Assembly (NCBI GenBank): GCA_036971475.1
Contig: JBAIZL010000005.1
Span: 161,331,386 to 161,395,385 of the forward strand
Direction of reading: 5' to 3'
DNA: 64,000 nt
Source of the DNA: Prosapia bicincta
Taxonomy: Eukaryota > Arthropoda > Insecta > Hemiptera > Cercopidae
The first letter of the stretch is position 1, and each line of letters begins with the position of its first letter. The translations under genes and the position numbers were made by a program. Under the pieces are notes generated by a model that searched no databases, was not told the DNA's origin, and saw only the letters and a program-made list of their open reading frames with translations. This document shows, piece by piece, positions 1 to 11,939 of the stretch.

Positions 1-229
1 ATACCTACTCTCTATTGGAGGCCCATCGAGGTATCTAAGTTCTACATGCCAGTGCATGTAAATAGATTAAGAAATAGACAATGTCACAGCGCTGCTTGGG
101 ATAAGGAAACATATGCTACTTTAGGAGAGGTAGCTGAACTCATGTATACCTACTCTCTATTGGAGGCCCATCGAGGTATCTAAGGGCTACATGCCATTGC
201 GTGGAAATAGATTAAGGAATTGACATAAT
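1..229. repeat. Direct repeat pair, ~86 bp units 143 bp apart
   Basis: Bases 1-85 and 144-229 are close direct repeats sharing CCTACTCTCTATTGGAGG, CATCGAGGTATCTAAG and AAATAGATTAAG. The CTCTCTATTG word recurs near 18,045, 41,675 and 59,290, so this is probably the edge of a dispersed repeat rather than a purely local duplication. The left edge is cut by the window start. Confidence 0.75.
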
Positions 230-724
230 GATCGCCTGTTTCACATTATAGAAGAGGTATAAGTGGAAAGGGTTGCTTACTAAAGCTGACCTACATTCTA
301 GCGTGGTATTAGAGTCTCTACTAGAGGGATAGACACAATAGTACTAATGTTTACCATTACAAAATAAAACCTAAGGCCGAAAGCCTATTTTGGAAAAAGA
401 AACATTAATTTACTAAAATACAAATGTTTATAGGTTAGGTGTAATTCAGAATGGCCTCGTACTAAAAATACATTCCGCACGAGGTACAAGCGGTAATGGG
501 GTAATGTTGGATCACTTCGTCCCACAGAACGGACGCGTCCCTGCGTACAGTGAGCTATCGGTTCGGTTAATAAAGAACGCCAAAGCTAATTGTAGTCCTA
601 GTTAAGCAATTGAGAAGAGGCGGCTTATCAAAGACCACGCTAAATTAGCATACCGTAATGTTAATTCCGGGAACTGGCTAAGAAATTAGAGCGGAGCGCT
701 CGTGGGCAAGTAGCCTCACTTTGT
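230..724. other. Unannotated stretch, no gene seen
   Basis: About 500 bases with moderately mixed composition. I see no open frame of useful length, no repeat unit and no clear RNA gene here. Confidence 0.5.
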
Positions 725-1830
725 AAGAAATACTGCCAGTCATTTTACACTGGTCGGCTCATCTCAGGCACAGTACAATATCCGATAAAATAGCTATTTT
801 CACTTCCGTTGGAAACATACATCTAATAATTACATCTGAAAAGATACAGAACGATCATAGATCACAAAAGCTTTTGTAATTATTAATATACTCATCTTAA
901 TTTCTGTTAGGAATATTTCTATATGTTTGAGTACATTTTTCTGCCATTCCTAACTTTTCGATATTCTCTTTTGCTGACGCGTTTCGGGAGCACTATTGAA
1001 GTTTTGAAAATGGAGTTAATCCGAAACGCGTCAATAAAAGAGAATATTGAAAAGTTAGGAATGGCAGAAAAATGTACTCAAACATATAAAGCTTTTTGTG
1101 TTTCCGATACTATGCAGTAAGTGTTGGCCTAAATGATATTTTTAAGAGTTAAAAATCGTTCATATAGGTTAAGTTACACTACGTTAGGTTAGGTTTGGAT
1201 AGGATTGTCAGGTTAACTTAGGATATGTCCAATGCACTTGGGTTTTTCTAATTTCAGGAAATACTGCTAGTCATTTTAAGTGCTGCCCAGCTCAGCAACA
1301 GTATAATACACGATAAAATAGCTATTTTCACTTCCGTTAAAAACATACATCTAGTAATTTACCACCATATGAATACAAATAGGATGGTCATAGAAGATCA
1401 CAAAAACTTATTGTGTTTTCGACACTATACTATAGAAGTAAATGATATTTTTCAGAGTTAGAAAAAATCAATTATTTTGGTAGGTTAGATTATGTTAGGT
1501 TAGGCTTGGATAAGATTGTTACGTTATGTTAGGATAGTTCTTTATTTATAAATTATTAAGCTTTGAAACTGGATGCCTTATCATAGAAACAGTACAAGGT
1601 TTCACGCTAAACGATAAAATTCGCTATTTTCGCTTCCCTTTGGAACGTGATCTAGTTAAAACCACATGTTTAAAAATATTAGACAATCGTAGAAAGATTA
1701 TTAAAAAATATTGTGTTTTTGACCCTACAGTATAAAAGCAAGATATAGTTTAGATAAATAGGTTATTATTTCGCTCCTCTACATTACATTAGGTTAGGAT
1801 ATATCCAAGGTACTTCTCTTGTTCGACAGA
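725..1830. repeat. Three-copy tandem repeat, ~310 bp unit
   Basis: Three diverged units start near 725, 1253 and 1561. Each carries a GATAAAAT-CGCTATTTTC-ACTTCC block (full or partial), a GATCACAAAA or similar block, TTGTGTTTTCGAC-like sequence and a TTAGGTTAGG-rich end. The first unit is lengthened by an inserted foldback element (876-1087), so its natural length matches the others only when the insert is removed. The TTAGG-rich ends are short and interspersed and do not form a telomere array. Confidence 0.7.
876..1087. mobile_element. Foldback/MITE-like insertion with 9-bp target duplication
   Basis: A 68-bp inverted repeat (920-987 against 1021-1088, about 65 of 68 positions pairing) surrounds a 33-bp loop. 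The stem ends at the loop in GACGCGTTTCGG. AAAGCTTTT is present at 867-875 and again at 1088-1096, which looks like a target-site duplication. The neighbouring tandem unit at about 1400-1420 reads without the insert, which supports a real insertion. It has no coding capacity, so it would be non-autonomous. The left 44 bases between the duplication and the palindrome are unpaired, which is odd for a simple MITE. Confidence 0.75.
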
Positions 1831-2189
1831 GCTCTATTCTTCTTGCTCGTATGAATGCTGTTTCTGAAATCTCATTTACAGCATTATGTTATATGAATAT
1901 AACCTTATTGTGAGAGTGGCTGGTTTTTGGCTAATAGCTTTAGCGGCTCTTGTGATGGCCATTTACTTTTAAATTTTGCACTTGGTGGTTTGGTACGGAG
2001 AAGTGAAATACTTTTGACTGTTGGTTGGAGAGATTTGGTTTGGCTTGGACCTTTCTGGGAGCGTTCGTACAAAGTTATATTAGCTGAGTCATATATTAGT
2101 GAATCATATATTTAGGAAGATTTTACTATTATCTGATATCATCTTTTACTTGAGCTACTTAACTTCAATGTTTATACTTATACACACTT

Positions 2190-2191
<2 letters not shown>

Positions 2192-2235
<44 letters not shown>
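2192..2235. repeat. (AT)n microsatellite
   Basis: An uninterrupted TA/AT run of about 44 bases. Confidence 0.95.
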
Positions 2236-2238
<3 letters not shown>

Positions 2239-2335
2239 AAAACAACACAGGTTATTCAAATACAAGAATATTTATTATTTTAAATCCAAAGCTTTTCATT
2301 GGCAAACAGTACCAACATCATCAGGAATGAAAATT

Positions 2336-2588
<253 letters not shown>

Positions 2589-2649
2589 AGCAGCAGTATT
2601 TATTTAAACAGGTACGGAATATTTAGAATATTTCCAACTCAAGTATAAC

Positions 2650-4500
2650 TCGACTTAACCAACTACTGCACATTATAATTTATACACCCGTTCCGTTTTC
2701 ACTACATTGCAGAAAAATAATCTAATACAGTTAATATACCAAAGTTAAGCTAGGTCAGGATAGATTTTTTAGAGTAGAATAGAATATGCCAAAATTACTG
2801 GAGTTTTCGTGATTTCATTGTTGCTATGACTTTTCTCTACATCTGTAAAAGAATCGCTTCATTTACAGTAAAGCCATATATCAGAGACACACCAATATTT
2901 TTCTCTTAGGGTACAAGACTCCACCCCCCCCCCAGTAATGCAAAACGTAGCATCGCTGAATCACTTGGAATACAAATTTTATTTATTCAGTTGATCACAG
3001 CTGGACTTTTTCAAATTTTTATTGCCTGCGAATAGGTTTACATTGAAGTGTAAGTATAAGTAGCTCAAATAGAAGAGGAAATCAAATAATAGTAAAAACC
3101 TTCCTAAATATATGATTCACTAATATGTGACGTCGGTGATTTCAATTACTTAATCTCCTACTTAGGGTCTCAATCGACTACAAGTAGGTAAGATTACCCT
3201 AATACCTTGCTTACATAATTTTCCAATCCTGAATCCTAACTATCTTTCGACATCAGCGTATTCTATTATTTGAAGGACAATAAGTATAAACGTTTCTAAA
3301 ACTGACATCACTGTAGGCAGGCATGAAGTAATTGTAATGAGCGATCATACATAAAACACCGCTCTGAAAGAGATATTATTTAACATTTTTATTAATCCTG
3401 GTGCTGTAATTTTTAAAATTATAAAAAAAACATAAAACCTGCCCTTTTTGTGCCATTTCTCTATACAATATGCAATACTTTGAAGATTAGAATATAAATA
3501 CCAGGAAGCATTCTCTTACAAGCTAACCGAAAACCCATTAAAAATTCAGGAAAAGACTTCAATGATCCTATTCAAAACTCCCCCGATGGGGCTTCTAAGT
3601 AAATGGTGTGCACGGCGGTTTATTAACTGATAAATTCTTCAATCCACCCCTGCGAAGGGGTTGCTTCGAGAGGGTGGCAAGCTTCATATTTTGCTTCAAT
3701 ATTCAGTCATGTAAAAAGAAAATAGCCTGTTGTTGTTAAACAACTTGTAGGGTGAATATTGACTGGGGGTGGGTTCCAATATGTTCGCGTCGTATATCTT
3801 GACCCTTGGCCACCTGCCAGGATGTGATAACGTGGCCCCCCTATTGCCCAGGCGCGAATGTTTTGTCATATTTTACACGCGTTGGAGACGTATCGACACC
3901 GACACGGAAAAATAAAAAAAATTAAATTTATTTGTATAACTAACAAACTTAACGTTTTTGTGAAAACCACCACTAGGGCAAGATTTAAGAAAAGGCATTT
4001 TTCAACTTTAAGACCTGAGACGCCAACTTTAGGAGTTCCCATCAAGAACATTTCGGTAAGGCAAACAGAAAGCATAAGTTGTTGAGTTAGTTTGGTGTAT
4101 TTTTTATGTTTAGAGAAATGTTTGTTGATTAGTAATAAAATAATTGAGTAGATAGAGCAAAGTTGGAGTTTATATTCAGTGAATTTATCCAAAGTATTGT
4201 AGTAAATTTCCACGAAACTTGAAAATTTGTTATTAACAAATGGATGGTACATAAACGTCTAAATTGGAGGCTCTTTCCATAATAGTTCATGTAAAGCCTT
4301 TTGAAAATCAAAGTATGCAAACTACTTCATCTTGACAAATGGCAGTTAAAATTTAATCAGAAATACCTCCTGCTTGTAAGAGCCTTTATATCCCAGGTCA
4401 CGACTAAAAGCAAACAAACTGCACTTCTACTGTTGACTTTCCTCCATTGATGCCACTGGAGCTATGAGAACAGGGATTTATTACTGCAACAAAACGTTAT
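2650..4500. other. Intergenic or intronic DNA, no gene supported
   Basis: AT-rich with a poly-C run near 2924-2933 and a locally GC-richer patch at 3640-3860. Open frames at 3858-4085 (+) and 3866-4252 (-) overlap each other antisense, have AT-driven codon use and no recognisable motif, so I do not call them genes. Confidence 0.5.
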
Positions 4501-4545
4501 GAAGAAATAAATGCAACATTTTTTGGCCACATGGGCTCTTCATAG

Positions 4546-4918
4546 ATTTAGAGTCTGGCGTCGCCGCCGTCGGCCCAAGACCAAGCCGGCAAGTGTCGAG
4601 GAGCTTAAGAAGAAGTATTCCTTCTGGGACTCCGAGGAAGCTGACGACACCTGCACTGAGCTGATCCCGGACGACGAGCTTGAGACCTTTTTCCGAGAAA
4701 TTACTGAGCTCGTACTTGCTCCGGGGGTGATCATCAAGGACAAAGATTTCGCCATCAGCGACATCCAACTCTACGAGGAAGATATGAGAGATGATGTAGA
4801 AAAGGAGCTCAGGACTAAACGCCGGTGGCGGAACAAGCAGCAGGCATGGCGAAGGCAACGGCGGAGAGAAGCTGAAGCAGCCTCCCTAGTAAAATATGTT
4901 TTTTATGTATCTAAATAA
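4546..4918 (+). CDS. Probable coding exon of an unrecognised charged protein
   Basis: The open frame from ATG 4511 to TAA 4918 shows strong G/C at third positions from about 4553 to 4888, in sharp contrast to the AT-rich surroundings, which suggests a real coding exon. It begins with an Arg cluster (VWRRRRRP), continues through an acidic middle with aromatic residues (KKKYSFWDSEEADD, then IPDDELETFF), a hydrophobic stretch (ITELVLAPGVIIKDKDF) and ends in a basic, helix-prone tail (RRWRNKQQAWRRQRRREAEAA). I recognise no domain. Candidate acceptors are the AG at 4544-4545 or 4550-4551; the G/C bias stops at 4888, where GTAAAATATG could be a weak donor. Alternatively it is a terminal exon: the stop at 4916-4918 overlaps an AATAAA polyadenylation word. 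No signal peptide or membrane segment is seen. The remaining exons are not identified in this window. Confidence 0.55.
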
Positions 4919-4919
4919 A
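4914..4919 (+). terminator. Candidate polyadenylation signal AATAAA
   Basis: AATAAA overlaps the stop codon of the exon-like frame and is followed by a T-rich stretch. It would mark a transcript end if the frame is a terminal exon; such words are also common by chance in this AT-rich DNA. Confidence 0.3.
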
Positions 4920-7010
4920 ATTGTATTTTTTCTTATTCTTTTTAAATATGTATTTCTTTGTATAAACATTTTTTGAGTAAAAATTCCCAAGTCTATAATT
5001 TGGTAATTCGGGTTTAGGCAAATCTCGGGTGAGCATAGAGCTGTAGAAGTGCAATCTGATATAGTGCGAGAGAGAACGAATGTGGAAATATTTCTACCTT
5101 CACATTCTGTTTAGAGAAGTTGAGTTGCAAGAAATAAGAGGTCTCTATTTGCTACAAATTGCAGTGTTTTTATATGTAACTCTTAATTTACTTTAATTAG
5201 TTCTAAACTCATTCACTCGAATACTATTTAGAATTTTTAATTGCTCTTTTTAGACTGATCATTGTTAATAATTTTTCTTCACAATTCCTACCTACAAGCA
5301 CTATAGCTAATGAATGTATAGAATTTAAGTAAAACCTTTAAAATAAAAATTTAATTCCATGATACAATGTCCGCCAAACACCGCCAAACATTTTACGAGT
5401 TAATAATTAAATAATAACACCATCTCACAGTTAACAATTCATTTCTTATGCACGTTTCAAGGCACCATCATCAATGAATATATCTACACATATTTTAAAC
5501 TACAGTTCTGATAGAGATATACAATCTAAAACTAAATATATAAGCCTACTTGATATTATAATAGAGTTAAATTATACATAGTTCAACTACTGTACTTATA
5601 GTTTGGGGTTCATGGTTCATGTAGCTATACTCACTTTTGATGACGAGCTGTTATTAAAACGCGTTAGAGAAAATAATTATTGATCAACCAGTGGTGTTCG
5701 TTATTAATATCCTCGTTCCAAATTAAGCCTAATTTTTTGAATTTTGAGTTAAACTAAAATGAGTTGAACCTCGCTTAACGCTGCATCGGCAGCTAAACTC
5801 TCGACAAATTGCCAAACTTTAACCACTCACACAAAAAACACTGTGCTTACGGTTTTAACAAAATTAACTCCAGGTTACGGGTTCTGCGAACGGCCATTAA
5901 CTGGTTCACGACCAGTCGGACTCATTATTTACATAAAACCGAGTCTCAGACCGCGGTATTCAATTACACTGATATTTCAAATATAGTCATAAACTGATGG
6001 TTTATTTTGTTTAATGATGTGTTATTATATTGGTTTATTCTGTAAATAAACAGCAAAGCTGAGCGAACGATTACACCGGCGGTCGTAAACAATCCCAGTT
6101 GAAATCTATGCGTTCTGCCTAACCCGTTTTATTGTTTTCGAATTAGTAACAATGCTCCTTCATTTATTTCTCTACTTTGCCTTCAACTCTTTGTACTTTT
6201 CAATCTCTGTGATTTGTGTTTTATATCTCTTCTAGACTTTAGTATATTTTTGTATTGTAATATTATATGTTGTTTTTTTTTAATATTTTTCTTTGTTCTT
6301 TCATATTGTTTTGTAATTTTGTTTTAACTTATCCTTTTCAGTTCAATTTTTTAAATCTATTTTTCTAAATCTTTACATTTGCTATATAATTATTTTAATT
6401 AACTTTACATATTAATTAACTTTTGTCATTTTTGCTTTATATCTTTGTAAGTTTGTTCATAAATGAGATTATTTTATCATTGATACTTTTTTGCTTTGTA
6501 TCGCCATTTTACCTCTCCCATCTTCTTCATTCACCGCTACTAGACGCGTGTAAGTCGAATTAGGGTGTTTGACAACCTTTCATCAACTGTTATTTTTGTC
6601 TCTAATTTTCTGACGTATCGGCAATTTTTTGATATTTTTTTGTTTTCAATCCTCGATGTGTTCGTGTGCGATATGCTACACACAATTACCTCTGAACTTA
6701 ACAATTTGTCGCAGAACATTTCTAAGTGTGTCTTATCTGAGTGTTTTAGCCGAGGCCTCTAGCTCACACGTTTTGCTCGCAATCATAGAATATATGAAAA
6801 TATTTTTAATTACAGGCTTACTTATGTTTACTATTTATTTATTACTCTATCTGTCTTCTAATATTCCTTTACATTATTTACCAAATCAAAATTATAAAAT
6901 AAGAATTTTATTTAGATTAAGTGCCTAGATTATTGTTTTATATAACTATAAACGTAACACAAACTTACAATAAATATATTTATTGAAGCTAAAAGCGTTT
7001 AATTAACCGC
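4920..7010. other. AT-rich non-coding DNA
   Basis: No supported gene. The stretch at about 6120-6480 is strikingly T-rich on the plus strand (many TTTT runs), which is a strand-asymmetric composition typical of intron or intergenic DNA. Short open frames at 5809-5997 and 6565-6928 have no coding bias. Confidence 0.5.
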
Positions 7011-7014
7011 ACCG

Positions 7015-7530
7015 TCATCCTGAGTTACTGCAACTACGCTTTAGTAAAAGTAAATTATAATAGTGTACTTTCCTGTTGTTTGTAATTAAAATCTCCGAAA
7101 AACCCTCAGTTACTGGAACTACGCTATACAAAAGTAAATTATAATAGTGTACTTTCCTGTTGTTTGTAATTAAAATCTCCGAAAAACCCTCAGTTACTGG
7201 AACTACGCTATACTAAAAGTAAATTATAATAGTGTGCTTTTCTGTTGTTTGTAATTAAAATCTCCGAAAACCCCTCAGTTACTGCAACTACGCTTTACTT
7301 AAAGTAAATTATAATAGTGTACTTTCCTGTTGTTTGTAATTAAAATCTCCGAAAAACCCTCAGTTACTGCAACTACGCTTTACTAAAAGTAAATTATAAT
7401 AGTGTACTTACCTGTTGTTTGTAATTAAAATCTCCGAAAAACCCTCAGTTACTACAACTACGCTTTACTAAAAATAAAAATTATGATAGTGTACTTTCTG
7501 TTTGTAAATTGTAATTAAAGTTTCCGAAAA
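7015..7530. repeat. Six-copy minisatellite, 85-bp unit
   Basis: Units start with GTTACTG at 7024, 7109, 7193, 7278 and 7363, with a diverged GTTACTA at 7448, so spacing is 84-85 bases. Each contains AACTACGCT, GTAAATTATAATAGTGT, CCTGTTGTTTGTAATT and AAATCTCCGAAAA. The central copies are nearly identical and the outer ones diverged, the usual pattern of unequal exchange. Confidence 0.95.
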
Positions 7531-7893
7531 CTGATCATTGAATCGCGTTATATTTAATAAATATATTTACTGTTTAGTTGATTTTACTCATAAATAATTT
7601 TATAAACTAACTAAAGTAATACCCACTCAGAATCAATATTCATGCTATAAAAACAGGTTTATAAACCAACAGATTTTAAATAACTGTTATCATCAGTGAG
7701 TATAACTAGAATTTTTGTATTCAAACTGTTGATGACTTTATTATTGAACTGCGTATAGGGGTAATTACAATGTATTGATTGTGTGTTATTTAACTATTAT
7801 ACATGATCACAAGTTGAGTTCAAATTTTCATATAGACTATATGCTTTGATTATTGTCATTAGGTGACTGACATGGGACAACGGCCTATTGTTA

Positions 7894-8102
7894 GTGTGTT
7901 TTATTGTCGTTTAGAATGTGTGCGGTTGATTTTTGTGGTATTTTCATACTTCGATGTTTTCTGTTGTGTTTAGTTAATTGCCTTTTTTATAAAATGTAGA
8001 GCTTTTAGATTTGTACTCCACAACAGGAAGCTTCGAAGTATACAAACACCACAAAAACAAAAACCAACACAACCCGTTCTAAACAAGTCACACAATAAAA
8101 TA
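7894..8102. mobile_element. Foldback element, ~75-84 bp arms
   Basis: The left arm (7894-7968) and right arm (8019-8102) are imperfect inverted repeats sharing ACTTCG, CTGTTGTG, TTTTTGTGGT, TTTAGAA and TTTTATTG words in reversed order. The loop is about 50 bases. No open frame; probably a non-autonomous inverted-repeat element. Confidence 0.65.
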
Positions 8103-8109
8103 ATATATT

Positions 8110-10620
8110 TCAATGCATAATAAACAACCACTGTATAAACAATGACATATCACAGATCACCAAAACACCACTGGCTTACAATAGAACACACCTGAGCAAC
8201 AGTCTTTTCTGTTAGTCACAGCATTGGACAATGTCCTGATCCATAGCAAAACGCGTCTGCTGAAAAATATTAGTAAGTAGTGGTACTATGCCAAGTGATA
8301 TCAAAATTAATATATTAAAAAAAGCTTCAAGATATAGGCCTATAACACAAGAACTGCAAGCAAGGGAACGCTAGTCGTTTATACGTCAGCCGCTTAGCCT
8401 ACTCTCAGCACACGACTGTCGGAAACACATTTTAATTAAGTTACAATAGTTAACACTACGTATATCCATGACAACAATTTTCAGGATACACGCTTCTTAT
8501 TTCACGCGACAAAGCTGCCTGAAGGTCAAGTAAATAGGCCAATATCTTATTTCCCGCCGACAAAAACTTCACGAAAATACCTCAGCAAACCCTGGATTTA
8601 TATTATTCTCATGTTTTTAATGAAACGATAAAAACGTTTTTACAATTTCGACCAGACATCGGCCCCTTTGCAACGGCATTACATATGTATGAGGCGACCG
8701 GTTTGCGTTTGACGAAAAGCGATCAAACATTTCGTTGGAGGCTGTGTTGACTCTGCCCGGCCTGTGCACTACATATGTAAAGACGAGTCGTGCGCGCGTG
8801 TGCGCTTCGTTGCGCATCAAAGGGGACTGTCCCCAACATCTGCAAAGCCACTTGAGGACTTCATTGAAGATGTACCCCATCCTTTGCTCCCGTCTTTGCG
8901 GACGAAATCAAGAAACCATTGTCATATTTACAGGGAAAATTTAATTCCTTTAAAATTAAGCAGACAGCTGTTTGTGCGCTTAGAGTCGTCAGGTATGAGC
9001 AGTTTTACTTTAATTTGCCATACATCTGGTTGCCTGTTGCAGTATATTGAGCAAAAGAAAAGTCGTAATTATATTTGGATATTTATATTTGAAATACATC
9101 CAACAATCTTGACTTTGAGCTTGAAACAGATGCCATTTGTTTATTGAAGTTTACTTTATTGAATACATTTTTAATCAACATTATACAGGGTATCTGGATT
9201 TTCAAAACAGCATTTTCCGCGATAAGTAAAGAATTATTGGCAGATAAATACGTAACACGGGCCGAGGCAATGATCACGTGTCTCTCCGTTTTAGATATGT
9301 CATCTCAATCCATTATTGAAATCCGAGTAAATTGTTGCTGTGAAAAGTAGCTATGACATAAAGTAAGCTACAAATTAGGCCCAATTACTGACGAAACAAA
9401 ACAAATTGTCTCACAAGGTTTGAAGAAACCGTTAGTCAGTACCTATTCAAATTCTGCTTCAGTAAACCCGTACTTCCAGTTTATTTAGAGTCATATTCGA
9501 ACAATTCAATCACTTCCTGCACTGCGACTAAAACTCAAGCAAACTTATCATAACTGGGTATAAATACAACTTATAATAACAAAAAATGCTTTATAAAATC
9601 AAGGTAAAAGAGAAATAAATTCATTTGATTAAATAAACAATGTAGCAAACATTTTATTAATAAATAATCACCATTTAATTAAATACTGGTCACTAACATT
9701 ATACATGAGGGATTATACAGAGTGTAGGCCTATACTTTTTAGATTGCATGTGCAAATTTTTTTACATCAGAAATTTCGTAGGAATACCCGATATACAAAA
9801 TCTGGCTACATCACTGATAAACAGCTGTACAAAATTTGATGCTGGTTTGCTGTACATAAGCCTAATCATATGTAGAAGTAAAAAGTCTCGTTAAAACATC
9901 TACGTTTCCCAAAAGAGTCAATACATATTTTCATAAAACTATGTTAATTATTAACATAAAATTATTTATGCAACTCAAAATTTAATGCATATAGTGTAAA
10001 ACGTAAAAAAATATAATTACATAAAATCATAAATTTTTAAAGTTTGAAAAAATTAAGTTAATTTATAAAAAATAACCACTGATTTTATCAATTTTAATTT
10101 AATAAAATTTACTTATAAACTAATAAAACTTTACAAACAAGGGACGTCGATTTGGCTGATTTATCAGAAAGAAAAGAATATTTGAGTATTTAGGCGTCAT
10201 TGGTTGCGGAAATTTAAATGAAGCTTAAAGTTTCAGGACATATGCTTAGGAAGTTAACTAAATTGATTCACGGGTTTCGGAAGACACTGAAAACAACTCC
10301 TAATGAAAGTAATTAAACTAAATTTTTATCCTGCCGGCAGATGTTTTTAATTACTTTACAACGAAACATCCATTAGGAAAGGAGGTGATTTGTGTCATGC
10401 TAGGGCTGGAAGTGCAAATTTAATTTGTAAAATGTTCACAACTGGTTGACTTAATAGTGTGAAGACAATTTCGGACAGTACTTGTGTCTGCCCGTCATCA
10501 TTTCCATGCCCGCATTGCCTAATTCTAACAGCGTGTCTTTAATTAGGGCAGAAGTGGGGTCGAAACTTTAAGGCTTCCATAGGTCAGTAGAAAACGTTTC
10601 TAAGGCTATTTTATTATTTA
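8110..10620. other. No supported gene; locally GC-richer segment at 8640-8900
   Basis: Two antisense open frames (8617-8880 minus and 8764-9147 plus) overlap in the GC-richer patch and neither resembles a protein family I know. ACATATGTA occurs twice there (near 8681 and 8769). The rest, especially 9560-10140, is AT-rich with no feature. Confidence 0.4.
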
Positions 10621-10639
10621 CAAGTATTTTACGTAATAT

Positions 10640-11930
10640 AATTTTGTGATGTGAATTAATATTTATAATGAGAAATGTTGTGAATTAAAAATTGTAATTC
10701 AATGATTTGTTATAAATAAAATGAATCATATGTCGTATATTTGTAGTGAATTATAAAACATATTTTGAGGATATCGAATTTCAAAAAATATGTTTTAAGT
10801 TTATTGTGAGTTATACAATTTCTTGAGAGTATTTGGCAAAATATACGTCCTGTATTTGTGGTGAATTATCATACATATCTCGAGTAATTTTGGTGAATTA
10901 TAAAACAAATCTTAATTTTCTGCGTCACAGAAGATATCTCGTGTGTTTGTGTTGCATATTAATACGTATTTTAATAAAGTGTGGTGAGACTTGTATATAT
11001 GTAGCGCCTTGTGGCTTATATTGTTTTTGTGAGTTATAAACATTTCTCGGGAATCTGTAGCTAAACGAATGTTATATATTTGTAGGGAACTACGTTACAA
11101 ATCTTTGCATTTGTGTTGAATTAAAACCGTATCTTAGGTACTTGTGGTGAGGTAGGGACCTACAAGGAGTATCCGTGTCTTTGGGGAGAGTTGTAAACAT
11201 ATCTCAAGAATCTGTAGTAAAATATATCTCCTGAATTTTTGGTTATTTGTGATATAGATATCGTATGTATGTGGTGATTTATACAACCTATTCTAAAAAT
11301 TGAAAAAAAATACTTTTTATGATTGTGGTGAGTTATAAACATATTTCAAGAACATGTGATAAAACATACCTTTTGTTGCTTGTTGTAATCATCTTGAATT
11401 CACTGATTAAACTATAATTAAATTATACTTAACTAAGTGAATACGTAAGGGTTTACTTGCTGACGCGTTTTTAAGTGAATACGTAAGCGTTTACTTTCTG
11501 ACGCGTTTCGAAACCATCGTTCCTTTTACGAAGCAAAGCTTCTCTACTGGTGGCGATTCCACTAGGTACTTAGGTACTGGGACGCGCCAGTAGAGAGGCT
11601 TTGCTTCGTAAAAGGAACGATTGTTTCGAAACGCGTCAGAAAGTAAACGCTTACGTATTCACTTAGCTAAGTATCATTTAATTATACCTTTTGTGTTTGG
11701 GGTGAATAATGATCTCGTATAGGCTATTTGTAATGAATTATAAGCCATATCTTGAGGATTTGTGGCGAGTTTTATCTCATATGTTGTATATTTGTGGTAC
11801 ATAACTCTAAAACATTTGTGGTCAGATACAATAGTAATTTTTTTTTGTGAGTGCAAAAATATCTTGAGAAAATGTTACAGTGAAGAGAAAATTATCATCT
11901 GTATTTGTGAATTGTGAAGCATATATCGAA
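10640..11930. repeat. Degenerate tandem repeat of a GTGGTGAATTATAAA motif
   Basis: Many diverged copies of a unit like TTTGTGGTGAATTATAAACATATCTCGAG, spaced irregularly at about 35-65 bases, run from about 10,640 to 11,360 and resume at about 11,690 to 11,930. The gap between the two halves is filled by the foldback element below. Confidence 0.6.
11414..11687. mobile_element. Foldback element with near-perfect 78-bp arms
   Basis: Arms 11,473-11,550 and 11,587-11,664 pair at about 76 of 78 positions around a 36-bp loop. Further out, 11,414-11,472 contains a second copy of the first part of the left arm (AAGTGAATACGTAAG, then TTTACTTGCTGACGCG), and its outer sequence pairs with 11,661-11,685. 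So the left arm carries a partial tandem duplication. The inner arm contains TGACGCGTTTCGAAAC. A single diverged arm of the same element lies at 54,481-54,570. Confidence 0.8.
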
Positions 11931-11939
11931 GAGCTGTGA

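Noticed and set aside
1190..1800. TTAGGTTAGG words as a telomere
   Set aside because: Only two to three repeats at a time, interspersed within a larger tandem unit.
4481..4858. 125-codon minus-strand frame
   Set aside because: Antisense shadow of the GC3-rich plus-strand exon.
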